Positions 1 through 6,269 of a stretch of DNA of 13,166 bases are shown in pieces; positions within the stretch are counted from its first letter, which is position 1; each line of letters begins with the position of its first letter. The DNA comes from CBCXVS01 sp965178525 (GTDB lineage: Bacteria; Tectomicrobia; Entotheonellia; Entotheonellales; Entotheonellaceae): NCBI GenBank assembly GCA_965178525.1, contig CBCXVS010000221.1:1-13166 (forward strand), written 5' to 3'. Both the position numbers and the translations under genes were made by a program. Below the pieces are notes generated by a model that was not told where the DNA came from, searched no databases, and saw only the letters and a list, made by a program, of their open reading frames with translations.

Positions 1-1
1 A

Positions 2-292
2 TGCCAGGAGAGTCGGTCTCAGGCAATCGGCGTAACTGCTTCATCAAGAAAGGAGTTGGCTTAACTGAATGCCATTCCCCTCTATCTGCGCAATCTCCTG
101 CAGGGCCGCCGTCCCGACCCTGAGGCTATCACCACACTCGTGCGCATTGGCCAGGAGGCACAAAAGTACGATGACCCGGCCCAGCCGCAATTTCATCCGC
201 AAGACCGGGAATTGGCGTTGCAGATTGATCGGTATCCGTTTGCGCTCCACGTCACGCGGGAAGACGGGCTGTTGGTCGCGCGCAAGCATTAA
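2..292 (+). pseudogene. 3' remnant of an unidentified protein gene, with an in-frame stop
   Basis: A reading frame with normal protein-like composition ends at TAA 290-292. From 65 on it encodes 75 residues beginning LNAIPLYLRNLLQ and ending TREDGLLVARKH. The same frame is open upstream to the window edge except for TAA at 62-64, just before CTG 65. No ATG, GTG or TTG start lies between that stop and the conserved-looking segment. The ATG at 69 is in another frame. The simplest reading is the C-terminal end of a gene that begins outside the window and carries a nonsense codon; a non-canonical CTG start behind the AAGGAG at 51-56 is less likely. I do not recognise the family and assign no function. 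Confidence 0.4.
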
Positions 293-653
293 GCGATGTG
301 GCGACAACCGATAGCGGAGGGGTCAATTCGACGTGTTGCCAATTCCAGCACCATTTCCAAGTCGTGAAATGCCCCCGATTGACGCGCGGGGTTGTTGCAA
401 CGTATGATCCCCGGAGGGACATGGTAACGTTGGAGAGGGCACGATGTGCGAGACATCGGGGCTTTTGAGTCCCAGGCACACAGGTGTACAAGGATAGATG
501 TATAAGCGTATTAACAAGCCAAAAGGGGTCAGCGTCGATTTTCCAAACGGCGTCAATCGACGCTGACCCCTTTGATGCTTGACGAAGAAGTTATCCGACC
601 TGATCCAGACTCCGCAAATGGGTGAATAGGAGTCAAATAGGGAAGATAGGGCG
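293..653. other. Intergenic region without a convincing gene
   Basis: The stretch lies between the remnant ending at 292 and the convergent DoxX-like gene. It holds the 19-bp inverted repeat at 522-573. A GTG-started frame at 298-468 (56 codons, including the stretch PRRDMVTLERARC) looks somewhat protein-like but has no ribosome binding site or recognisable motif, so it is not called as a gene. A GGGGTCA heptamer near 317 resembles the core of the repeat family seen at 522-573, 11054-11118 and 12503-12535. Confidence 0.4.
522..573. repeat. Perfect 19-bp inverted repeat with GGGGTCAGCG core
   Basis: The arms at 522-540 and 555-573 are perfect reverse complements around a 14-base loop. The arm reads AAAGGGGTCAGCGTCGATT. 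No T-run follows either arm, so it is not a standard intrinsic terminator, although it lies downstream of both flanking genes. The GGGGTCAG core recurs in diverged form at 11054-11118 and 12503-12535. Motifs of this kind are often found around REP-associated (Y1) tyrosine transposases. That link is inference, since no transposase is present here. Confidence 0.75.
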
Positions 654-1046
654 CTAGCGGAACAGTGTGATGCCGAGCAGGGCGACGGCAAAGTAGCTGG
701 CCAGCACGACTGCGCCACCGTAATCCTTGGCTAGGCGCTGACCGAAGAACAGGCAGAGCAGAGAAAGAATCGAAAAGACCAGACCCCACACGGCCAGTCC
801 AGATGCGCCGCCGAAGAGGAGAACCACGGCGCCGAGGCCGGAGAGCACGCCGGCGATGGATTCTAGCACGGTGATGGCCCAGAACATTGGCGGTACCATG
901 CGTTTCAGGGGGCTGTTGGAAAAGTGCCCGCCCAGAAATTCCAGATTCCCTTTGTTATCGACCCATTTGTCCACTGCCGATTGCAAAAATGCAATAGCAA
1001 AAAACGCCGTCACGGCAAATTGTCCGAACTGGGTTGGATCTTTCAT
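654..1046 (-). CDS. Small DoxX-like integral membrane protein
   Basis: The product is 130 residues, starting MKDPTQFGQF and ending VALLGITLFR. The start at 1046 is supported by GGGAGGAG six bases upstream on the minus strand; the frame stays open far beyond it only as the shadow of glcD. The protein shows about four hydrophobic spans (near residues 8-22, 50-70, 72-95 and 108-129). A short polar stretch with AVDKWVDNKGNLEFL follows the first span, then PPMFWAITVLESIAG. This architecture is that of the DoxX/DoxD-like family of four-helix membrane proteins, whose biochemical roles are mostly unknown, though some act in quinone-linked or detoxification complexes. The gene is divergent from glcD across about 300 bases. 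The family assignment is from overall pattern and is moderately secure; the function is not. Confidence 0.75.
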   Translation of the reverse strand: MKDPTQFGQFAVTAFFAIAFLQSAVDKWVDNKGNLEFLGGHFSNSPLKRMVPPMFWAITVLESIAGVLSGLGAVVLLFGGASGLAVWGLVFSILSLLCLFFGQRLAKDYGGAVVLASYFAVALLGITLFR

Positions 1047-1076
1047 ACGGCTCCTCCCATGCACATCGTCGTTGTT

Positions 1077-1106
1077 CCCCCCTTGGGCAAAGGGGGGCCA
1101 GGGGGA
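1077..1106. repeat. C/G-rich palindromic dispersed repeat
   Basis: CCCCCCTT at 1077-1084 pairs with AAGGGGGG at 1090-1097 around a short loop, and is followed by CCAGGGGGA. Sequences of this form (runs of C, TTxGxxAAA, runs of G, then AGGGGGAT) are familiar as dispersed intergenic repeats in several environmental bacterial genomes. The repeat lies about 30 bases upstream of the DoxX-like start codon. Confidence 0.55.
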
Positions 1107-1302
1107 TGAGGCGGTCACATCAGGTTTAACGTCTTGGGCGAAACGCTCCATATTCCATGCTCTGCTCTTCTCGGTGTCCCGGGCATGTTCGGCAAGGAAA
1201 AGGTGATGCGGGAAAGCGCGTGATGTTGTAGCAGATCTACCACAGGAGAGCAAGGCGCACGTCGCACGCTTGTTCCGTCTATCAAAGTCCGATACACTAC
1301 CG

Positions 1303-1333
1303 AATGCGGAATGCGGAATGCGGAATGCGGAAT
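1303..1333 (+). repeat. 7-bp tandem repeat (AATGCGG, four copies plus AAT)
   Basis: Four perfect head-to-tail copies of AATGCGG occupy 1303-1330, followed by a partial copy. The array ends about 16 bases before the glcD start codon, directly upstream of the AGGGGAGGGG ribosome binding region. Copy-number change here would alter the 5' untranslated region or promoter spacing of glcD. Confidence 0.9.
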
Positions 1334-1349
1334 AGGGGAGGGGGGATTG

Positions 1350-2784
1350 ATGGAAAGGGAGCAGGCGCTGCGGGAACTGGAAAAGATAGTTGGGGCGGGG
1401 AATGTGCTGGCATCGCGGGCGGAGCGCACCGTGTATAGTTATGACGCGTCGGTCTTTCGCGGCCATGATCTGCTGGCGGTGGTGTTTCCGGAGACGGCCG
1501 AGCACATCTCCGAGCTTGTGGCGTGGTGCAACCAGCATCGCATTCCCTATATTGCCCGTGGCTCTGGCACGGCCATCAGTGGCGGCTCCATTCCCACGCA
1601 CGGCGGCATCATGATCGAGTTGGCCCACATGAACCGGGTGTTGGAAATCGATACGGTGAATCGGTACGCGGTGGTGGAGCCCGGGGTTGTCAATCAAGAT
1701 TTGAAGCAACAGCTTGCCGAGCACGGCTATGGCCAGACGTACGTGCCCGATCCCGGCAGTCAGGTGGTGTCGACGATTGGCGGCAATGTAGCGACCAATG
1801 CCGGGGGGATGCATTGTCTCAAATACGGCATTACGAGTAATCACATTTTGGGCTTGGAAGTGGTCCTGCCGAACGGTGACATCATTGAACTCGGCGGACG
1901 TATTCCGGATCAGCCAGGGGCGGACCTGACGGGCTTGCTCGTGGGCTCGGAGGGTACGCTGGGGATCGTGACCAAAATCATTGTGCGCTTGATGCGCTTG
2001 CCCGAAGCGGTGGTGACGCAGTTGGCCTTGTTCAAAACCGACGCAGTTGGCCTTGTTCAAAACCGTGGAAGATGCCGCGAGCGCAGTCTCGGCCATCATG
2101 ACCGATGGCATTCTTCCGGCGGCCCTGGAGCTATTGGATCAGGCCATCATGCGGGTGATCGATCAGGCGATCCATGTGGGCTATCCGGCGCATGCCGGGG
2201 CGGCGCTGATTATCGAACTGGATGGCCTGCAAGACGGCATGCAGCGTACGGTCGACCGGGTGGCGCAGCGGTGTAAGGCGAACGATGTGATTTCGATTGA
2301 AACCGCTGAAACCCAAGAGGACGCCGCGCGTCTGTGGCTCAGCCGCCGGTCCGCTTTTGGCGCCATGGCGCGGCTGGCGGCCCATTCTTACATCGTCGAT
2401 GGCTGTGTGCCGCGCACGAAGTTGCCCGAAGCCGTGCGGCGGGTTGTTGCCATTGGCGAGCGCCACGGCCTGCCGATTGTGAACCTGGCGCATGCGGGGG
2501 ATGGGAACCTGCATCCGGGGATCCCCTTTAATATGCGGCAGCCGGGAGAAACAGACAAAGTGCTGCAAGCCGGACGCGAGATCTTAGAAGTTTGCGTTGA
2601 ACTTGGCGGCAGCATTACCGGCGAGCATGGCGTGGGGGTCGAGAAGCAGAACGAGATGTCCTTGATGTATTCCGATACGGACCTGCACGTCATGCGGCGT
2701 ATCAAGCTGGCTCACGATGCCGCCGATCTGTGCAATCCCAAGAAAATCTTCCCGCTGCACATGTTCGCGGATGCGGCGCCATGA
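1350..2784 (+). pseudogene. glcD: Glycolate oxidase FAD subunit GlcD, frameshifted by a 25-bp tandem duplication
   Basis: GlcD is the flavin subunit that oxidises glycolate (D-lactate in relatives) to the 2-oxoacid, passing electrons through GlcE/GlcF to the quinone pool. ATG 1350 follows a G-rich AGGGGAGGGG site. The N-terminal part is a PCMH-type FAD domain: IARGSGTAISGGS, VVEPGVVNQDL, PDPGSQVVSTIGGNVATNAGG and LVGSEGTLGIVT. It runs until a tandem duplication at 2015-2064 shifts the frame, and that frame then stops at 2276. The C-terminal FAD-oxidase domain continues in another frame to TGA 2784, with NLAHAGDGNLHPG, GGSITGEHGVGVEKQ and LCNPKKIFP. Deleting one 25-bp copy joins QLALFKT to VEDAASAV and gives 469 residues, close to the usual GlcD length of about 500. 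The gene overlaps glcE by ATGA. As written, only a C-terminally truncated protein would be made. Family identity is secure; whether the lesion is real or an assembly error is open. Confidence 0.9.
2015..2064 (+). repeat. Perfect 25-bp tandem duplication inside glcD
   Basis: Bases 2015-2039 and 2040-2064 are identical and adjacent. Each unit begins GACGCAGTTGG and ends TTCAAAACC. Because 25 is not a multiple of three, the duplication shifts the glcD frame by one base; removing either copy restores it. Confidence 0.97.
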
Positions 2785-4139
2785 TGGCTCATGATGCGCT
2801 GATCTCCCGTTTAGAATCGCTTGTGAGTGCGCCTTGTGTCCGCACGGATGCGGACACGGTGGCCGCTTATGCGATCGCGGATTGTCGGCCTGCTATTGTC
2901 GTGCAGCCGGAGACGATTGAACAAGCGGTGGACGTGCTGACGCTGGCGGGGCGCGAACGGCTGGCGGTGGCGCCGTGGGGGCAGGGGACGCAGATGCATA
3001 TCGGCGCCGTGCCGCGGCAGTACGATCTGGCGCTGTCCCTGGCGGGCTTGAGCCGCGTCGTGGAATATGACGTGGCCAACCTCACGGTGATCGCCGAGGC
3101 GGGTGTGCCACTACGTGAGGTGTACCGTCTGTCCGTGCCGGAGCGGCAATTTTTGCCGTTGGGTTTTCCCGGCGCCCAGGCCAGCTTGGGGGGGCTGCTT
3201 GTGACCAATACCAGCGGGGTCAAACGGGCTCGCTATAGCGCCCTGCGCGACCTTATCTTGGGCGTGCGGGTGGCCCTGCCGGACGGTTCTCTGTCGCATT
3301 TCGGCGGACGGGTGATGAAAAATGTGGCCGGCTACGACATGAATAAACTGTTCGTCGGCTCGCTGGGTGTGTTTGGTGTGGTGCTGGAGACCTGCTACCG
3401 TCTCGCCGCTCTGCCCGAAGATGACCAGTTGCTCGCCGTGGTGTTTCCGACGCTTGACCAAGCGCTTGCGGCGGCGGCCGCGGTGCAGGCGTCACCGTTA
3501 CAACCATCCGCGCTGCTCCTCATGAGCGCTGAGGCGGCAGGCACAACCGGCGTCCCTCTATCCGTACAGACGGATCAGATCGTGTTGATGCTGAATGTCG
3601 ATGGCCCACACGAAGCCGTCGAGCGGCAGATACGTGACGGCCAGGCATATGCCCAACAGCACGGCGGGCTAGACGAAGCGCTGCTGACTGGACAGGCATT
3701 GCTGATGCTGTGGGAGTGGCAGGAGCGCTGGCAGGCGGCGCCAGAGCCGGCAGGAGCCGCGCGCCTGCACGTGCGCCTTGGCGTCTTGCCGAGCTGTCTC
3801 GATATGGCGGTCGCGGCGCTGACCACGTCTCAGGCGTTCTGTCCGCAGGGCGTGCAGTGGTATGCCGATTACGTGCACGGCCAGGTCTTTGCCCATCTGC
3901 CGCTGCATGCCGTAGCGGCGGACGAAGTGGGTCTTGCGGTGCAGACCTGGCTCACGCAGCTACGCCGGCAGGCACGTGACTGGCAGGGTTATGGTGAAGT
4001 CACATATGCCCCGCCCGTGATACGGCGGCAGTTGGACATGTGGGGCGAGTCTCCGGGCGCCGCGTTACTGCGGCTCTATAAGCAGCAGTTCGATCCGCAG
4101 GCCATTCTGAATCCCGGCCGCTACGTGGCCGGGCTGTAA
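2781..4139 (+). CDS. glcE: Glycolate oxidase FAD-binding subunit GlcE
   Basis: GlcE is the second flavin-type subunit of the GlcDEF complex and probably helps pass electrons from GlcD to the iron-sulfur subunit. The 452-residue product begins MMAHDALISRLESLV. Its FAD-binding type 4 (PCMH) domain covers roughly residues 35-215, with VAPWGQGTQMHIG, LSRVVEYDVANLTVIAEAGV, FPGAQASLGGLLVTNTSG and GGRVMKNVAGYDMNKLFVGS. The last segment is typical of GlcE. The C-terminal half is more variable and ends QQFDPQAILNPGRYVAGL, a standard family tail. ATG 2781 overlaps the glcD stop as ATGA, which implies translational coupling; ATG 2784 is the adjacent alternative. It is longer than E. coli GlcE (about 350 residues), mainly in the C-terminal half. 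The frame is intact, unlike glcD. Confidence 0.9.
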   Translation: MMAHDALISRLESLVSAPCVRTDADTVAAYAIADCRPAIVVQPETIEQAVDVLTLAGRERLAVAPWGQGTQMHIGAVPRQYDLALSLAGLSRVVEYDVANLTVIAEAGVPLREVYRLSVPERQFLPLGFPGAQASLGGLLVTNTSGVKRARYSALRDLILGVRVALPDGSLSHFGGRVMKNVAGYDMNKLFVGSLGVFGVVLETCYRLAALPEDDQLLAVVFPTLDQALAAAAAVQASPLQPSALLLMSAEAAGTTGVPLSVQTDQIVLMLNVDGPHEAVERQIRDGQAYAQQHGGLDEALLTGQALLMLWEWQERWQAAPEPAGAARLHVRLGVLPSCLDMAVAALTTSQAFCPQGVQWYADYVHGQVFAHLPLHAVAADEVGLAVQTWLTQLRRQARDWQGYGEVTYAPPVIRRQLDMWGESPGAALLRLYKQQFDPQAILNPGRYVAGL

Positions 4140-4192
4140 GTGCCTGGACAAATGGAGGCTACACTGAACTCCCAAGGGACATCCTGACCAGC

Positions 4193-4435
4193 TTACTTGA
4201 ATAACTGCTCTTTGAAGATCGTGATCACAAGCGTGCCAATGAAGCCGAAGACGACGATGCCGTATAGCGCGATGAGCCAATTGCGCATCTGCCGCAGGTC
4301 GTTGTGTATCTGCCGCAGGTCGTCTCTCATGTCGTCTCTCATGTCGTCAAAGCGTTGGTTAACGTGGTCAAAGCCTTGCTCCATGCGCTTGGTGAACTCT
4401 TCGAACTGATCTTTGCTGACAAATGTTTCGGCCAT
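4193..4435 (-). CDS. Small coiled-coil protein with one C-terminal membrane segment
   Basis: The product is 80 residues: MAETFVSKDQFEEFTKRMEQ, then a charged helical region (about residues 21-50, containing DDMRDDMRDDLRQIHNDLRQ), then one hydrophobic span (about 53-74) and a KEQLFK tail. The start at 4435 has GGAGGGAG about seven bases upstream. The layout, an amphipathic coiled coil followed by a tail anchor, resembles the small XhlA-like or DUF1640-like proteins common in environmental bacteria. Their function is generally unknown; self-association at the membrane is plausible. It sits antisense between glcE and glcF and so interrupts the glc operon. Internal DNA repeats (4287-4344) encode the coiled-coil repeats. 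Confidence 0.75.
   Translation of the reverse strand: MAETFVSKDQFEEFTKRMEQGFDHVNQRFDDMRDDMRDDLRQIHNDLRQMRNWLIALYGIVVFGFIGTLVITIFKEQLFK
4287..4344. repeat. Short direct repeats encoding coiled-coil heptads
   Basis: A 16-base segment recurs with a 21-bp period (4287-4302 and 4308-4323), encoding DLRQ-x3 heptads. It is followed by two perfect adjacent copies of CGTCTCTCATGT (4321-4332, 4333-4344) encoding DDMR units. All periods are multiples of three, so copy-number change would keep the frame. Confidence 0.85.
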
Positions 4436-4553
4436 GATAAGCTCCCTCCAAGTATTGAGGGATCCTACCATATTATCTTGGCGATTTCTCGTCACCGTTT
4501 TGCGAACGGAAACCAAAATGGTGTTCGGGTACGTCGTGAAAGGATGCCGACCG
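4436..4553. promoter_or_regulatory. Divergent promoter region between the coiled-coil gene and glcF
   Basis: Because the small gene at 4193-4435 is antisense, glcF cannot rely simply on read-through from glcE and probably has its own promoter here. A small inverted repeat, TCCCTC/GAGGGA near 4443-4462, overlaps the ribosome binding site of the minus-strand gene. No confident -35/-10 pair was found. Confidence 0.25.
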
Positions 4554-5870
4554 ATGCGTGATGCCGCCACCGCGCCTGCCCTGTCTCCGTTGCACCAGGT
4601 GTTACACCAGGCCGAGACGAGCTGTATCAAATGTGGCTTCTGTTTACCCACATGTCCGACGTATCGTCTGACGGGCAGCGAAGCCGCGTCGCCACGTGGC
4701 CGCATCGATTTGATGCAAGCGGTGGTGTATGGCGAGCTGGAGGCCGAGGACATTGGCGCGCAACTCGACTTTTGCCTGGGATTCTGGGCGTGTGAGACGG
4801 CTTGTCCTGCCGGCGTGGCGTTTGGCCAACTGCTGGAAGCCGGGCGGGCGGTGACGCGGTCGGGCTCACATCATGGACGCCTGCGTGCCTGGGTGCAACG
4901 TCTCAGCCTGCATCTGCTCCTGCCGTCGCCTGGGCTTTTATGGCTGCTCGCCGGTGTCCTGCGTCTGTACCAAACCAGCGGATTGCAGCCATGGCTGCGC
5001 GCTAAAGGCATATGGCCGCGTGTGCTGCCGGCCTTGGCCACCTTGGAAGCATCCTTGCCCGATGTGCCGTCGACCTCGGAGCGTCGGACGCTGCCGGCCG
5101 AAACGCCCCCGCAGGGAGCAGAGCGGGACACGGTGGCGATGCTGACGGGCTGCGTCATGCCGGAGTTGCTGCCGCAAGTGAACCGTGCCACAGCGCACGT
5201 CCTGGCGGCGAATGGCTATCGCGTTTTGGCGCCTCCGGCGCAGCGCTGTTGCGGGGCGTTGCAGGCACACGCCGGCGAACGGGAAAAGGCGCGCCAACTG
5301 GCGCGGCATAACATCGCTGTCTTTGAGGCCACGGGCGCTGCCTGGGTGGTGGTGAACTCGGCGGGTTGTGGCGCCATGATGAAAGCATACGGCCATGTGT
5401 TGGCTGATGATGCCGCTTTTGCCACTCGGGCCAACGTCTTCAGCCGTCGTGTGTGTGATATCAGCGAAACCCTGACCGCAGCGCCGCTGCGCGGACCTCT
5501 GCATCCGGTGCCCATGCGCGTCGCGTACGATGATCCGTGCCATTTATTGCACGGGCAACGGGTGCAGGCGCAGCCCCGCGCGTTATTGCGGCAGATTCCG
5601 GAGCTGGAGCTGCTCGATATTCCGGAAAGTGACTGGTGCTGCGGCAGCGCCGGGATCTATAACCTAGTCCATGCGGAAACGGCCCATACCCTGTTGCAGC
5701 GCAAGATGCAGCATATCGCCTCGGTACAACCGCAGCTCATTGCCACGGGGAATCCCGGGTGCATGTTGCAACTTCGCCAAGGCGTCGTCCGGCATCAGCT
5801 CCATGTAGACGTGGTACACCCGATCGAAATTGTCGCGCAGGCGTATACGCCATCTACGCCTGCGATATGA
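4554..5870 (+). CDS. glcF: Glycolate oxidase iron-sulfur subunit GlcF, one cluster ligand missing
   Basis: GlcF carries electrons from the flavin subunits to the quinone pool. The 438-residue product, if started at ATG 4554 (AAAGGA at 4539-4544 upstream), has a ferredoxin-like N-terminal domain and two CCG cysteine-rich domains. The first 4Fe-4S motif, CIKCGFCLPTCP (C24, C27, C30, C34), is complete. The second reads CLGFWACETACP: C74, C80 and C84 are present but Phe77 replaces the expected second cysteine. The CCG domains carry RCCGALQAH (C232, C233), NSAGCG, DDPCHLLHGQ, WCCGSAG (C362, C363) and GNPGC. ATG 4518 is an alternative in-frame start adding 12 residues without a good ribosome binding site. 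The frame is otherwise intact and near the family length of about 400-440. Related LutA/heterodisulfide-type Fe-S oxidoreductases share the domains, but the glcD-glcE context supports GlcF. Confidence 0.88.
   Translation: MRDAATAPALSPLHQVLHQAETSCIKCGFCLPTCPTYRLTGSEAASPRGRIDLMQAVVYGELEAEDIGAQLDFCLGFWACETACPAGVAFGQLLEAGRAVTRSGSHHGRLRAWVQRLSLHLLLPSPGLLWLLAGVLRLYQTSGLQPWLRAKGIWPRVLPALATLEASLPDVPSTSERRTLPAETPPQGAERDTVAMLTGCVMPELLPQVNRATAHVLAANGYRVLAPPAQRCCGALQAHAGEREKARQLARHNIAVFEATGAAWVVVNSAGCGAMMKAYGHVLADDAAFATRANVFSRRVCDISETLTAAPLRGPLHPVPMRVAYDDPCHLLHGQRVQAQPRALLRQIPELELLDIPESDWCCGSAGIYNLVHAETAHTLLQRKMQHIASVQPQLIATGNPGCMLQLRQGVVRHQLHVDVVHPIEIVAQAYTPSTPAI
5836..5864. terminator. 10-bp hairpin at the end of glcF
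   Basis: CGCAGGCGTA (5836-5845) and TACGCCTGCG (5855-5864) are perfect reverse complements with a 9-base loop, just before the glcF stop codon and between convergent genes. No T-run follows on either strand, so it may be a weak or bidirectional terminator, or simply a hairpin in the glcF 3' end. Confidence 0.35.
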
Positions 5871-5891
5871 GAGCGCGTTTGGGGGGGGCGC

Positions 5892-6269
5892 CTACACTGT
5901 GGCGGTCTGCCTCAGAGCCGCTTCGATCGCCATCACGAGGTCATCGCTCTCGAAAGGTTTTTCAAAAAACGCAGCGGCTCCTATTGCCTTGGCTTTTTCC
6001 ATCAATTCCGGCTGTTTCATCGCCGTGATGAAAATCAGGGGGATATTGGCGGTGGTCGCATTATTCCGTAGCCGCTCGGCGACGAGAAAGCCGTCTCCGC
6101 CGGGCATCGAAATATCGAGCAAGGCCAGATCCGGTTCGTTGGCGATGGCCGTCGTCATGGCTAAGGTGGCATCATAGGCGGCGCACACATCATAGCCTTT
6201 GGCCCGCAAACGGATGTTGAGAGCGGCAATAATACGCTTGTCATCCTCAACGATGAGGATCTTTTTCAT
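5892..6269 (-). CDS. Single-domain response regulator (CheY-like REC)
   Basis: The product is 125 residues and consists of a receiver domain only: MKKILIVEDD with acidic pocket E8/D9/D10, phospho-acceptor D52 in LLDISMPGGDG, T82 in FITA and K104 in FFEKPF. All signature residues are present, so it should be phosphorylatable. There is no DNA-binding or enzymatic output domain, so it would act by protein contact or as a phosphorelay shuttle. The start at 6269 has a near-perfect GAGGAGGT site 6-7 bases upstream and overlaps the kinase stop codon as ATGA, which implies translational coupling and a cognate pair. Because the upstream kinase is interrupted, its phosphorylation by that partner is doubtful in this strain. 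Confidence 0.92.
   Translation of the reverse strand: MKKILIVEDDKRIIAALNIRLRAKGYDVCAAYDATLAMTTAIANEPDLALLDISMPGGDGFLVAERLRNNATTANIPLIFITAMKQPELMEKAKAIGAAAFFEKPFESDDLVMAIEAALRQTATV

Larger units (their letters stand above)
1047..1349. other. Divergent intergenic region between DoxX-like gene and glcD
   Basis: This gap should hold the promoters of both divergent genes. It contains a C/G-rich palindromic repeat (1077-1106) next to the DoxX-like start and a 7-bp tandem repeat (1303-1333) just upstream of the glcD ribosome binding site. I could not identify a confident -35/-10 pair on either strand. Confidence 0.4.

Noticed and set aside
298..468. GTG-started 56-codon plus-strand frame
   Set aside because: Somewhat protein-like, but with no ribosome binding site, no recognisable family and a position beside an eroded gene.
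323..718. 131-codon minus-strand frame
   Set aside because: It crosses the inverted repeat and overlaps the DoxX-like gene in another frame; there are no motifs and the composition is unlike the neighbours.
654..2111. 485-codon minus-strand frame extending from the DoxX-like gene through glcD
   Set aside because: Only the last 130 codons have a ribosome binding site and membrane-protein character; the rest is the antisense shadow of glcD.
4938..5543. 201-codon minus-strand frame inside glcF
   Set aside because: It lies wholly opposite the conserved CCG domain of glcF and is rich in Arg and His, as shadow frames in GC-rich genes are.
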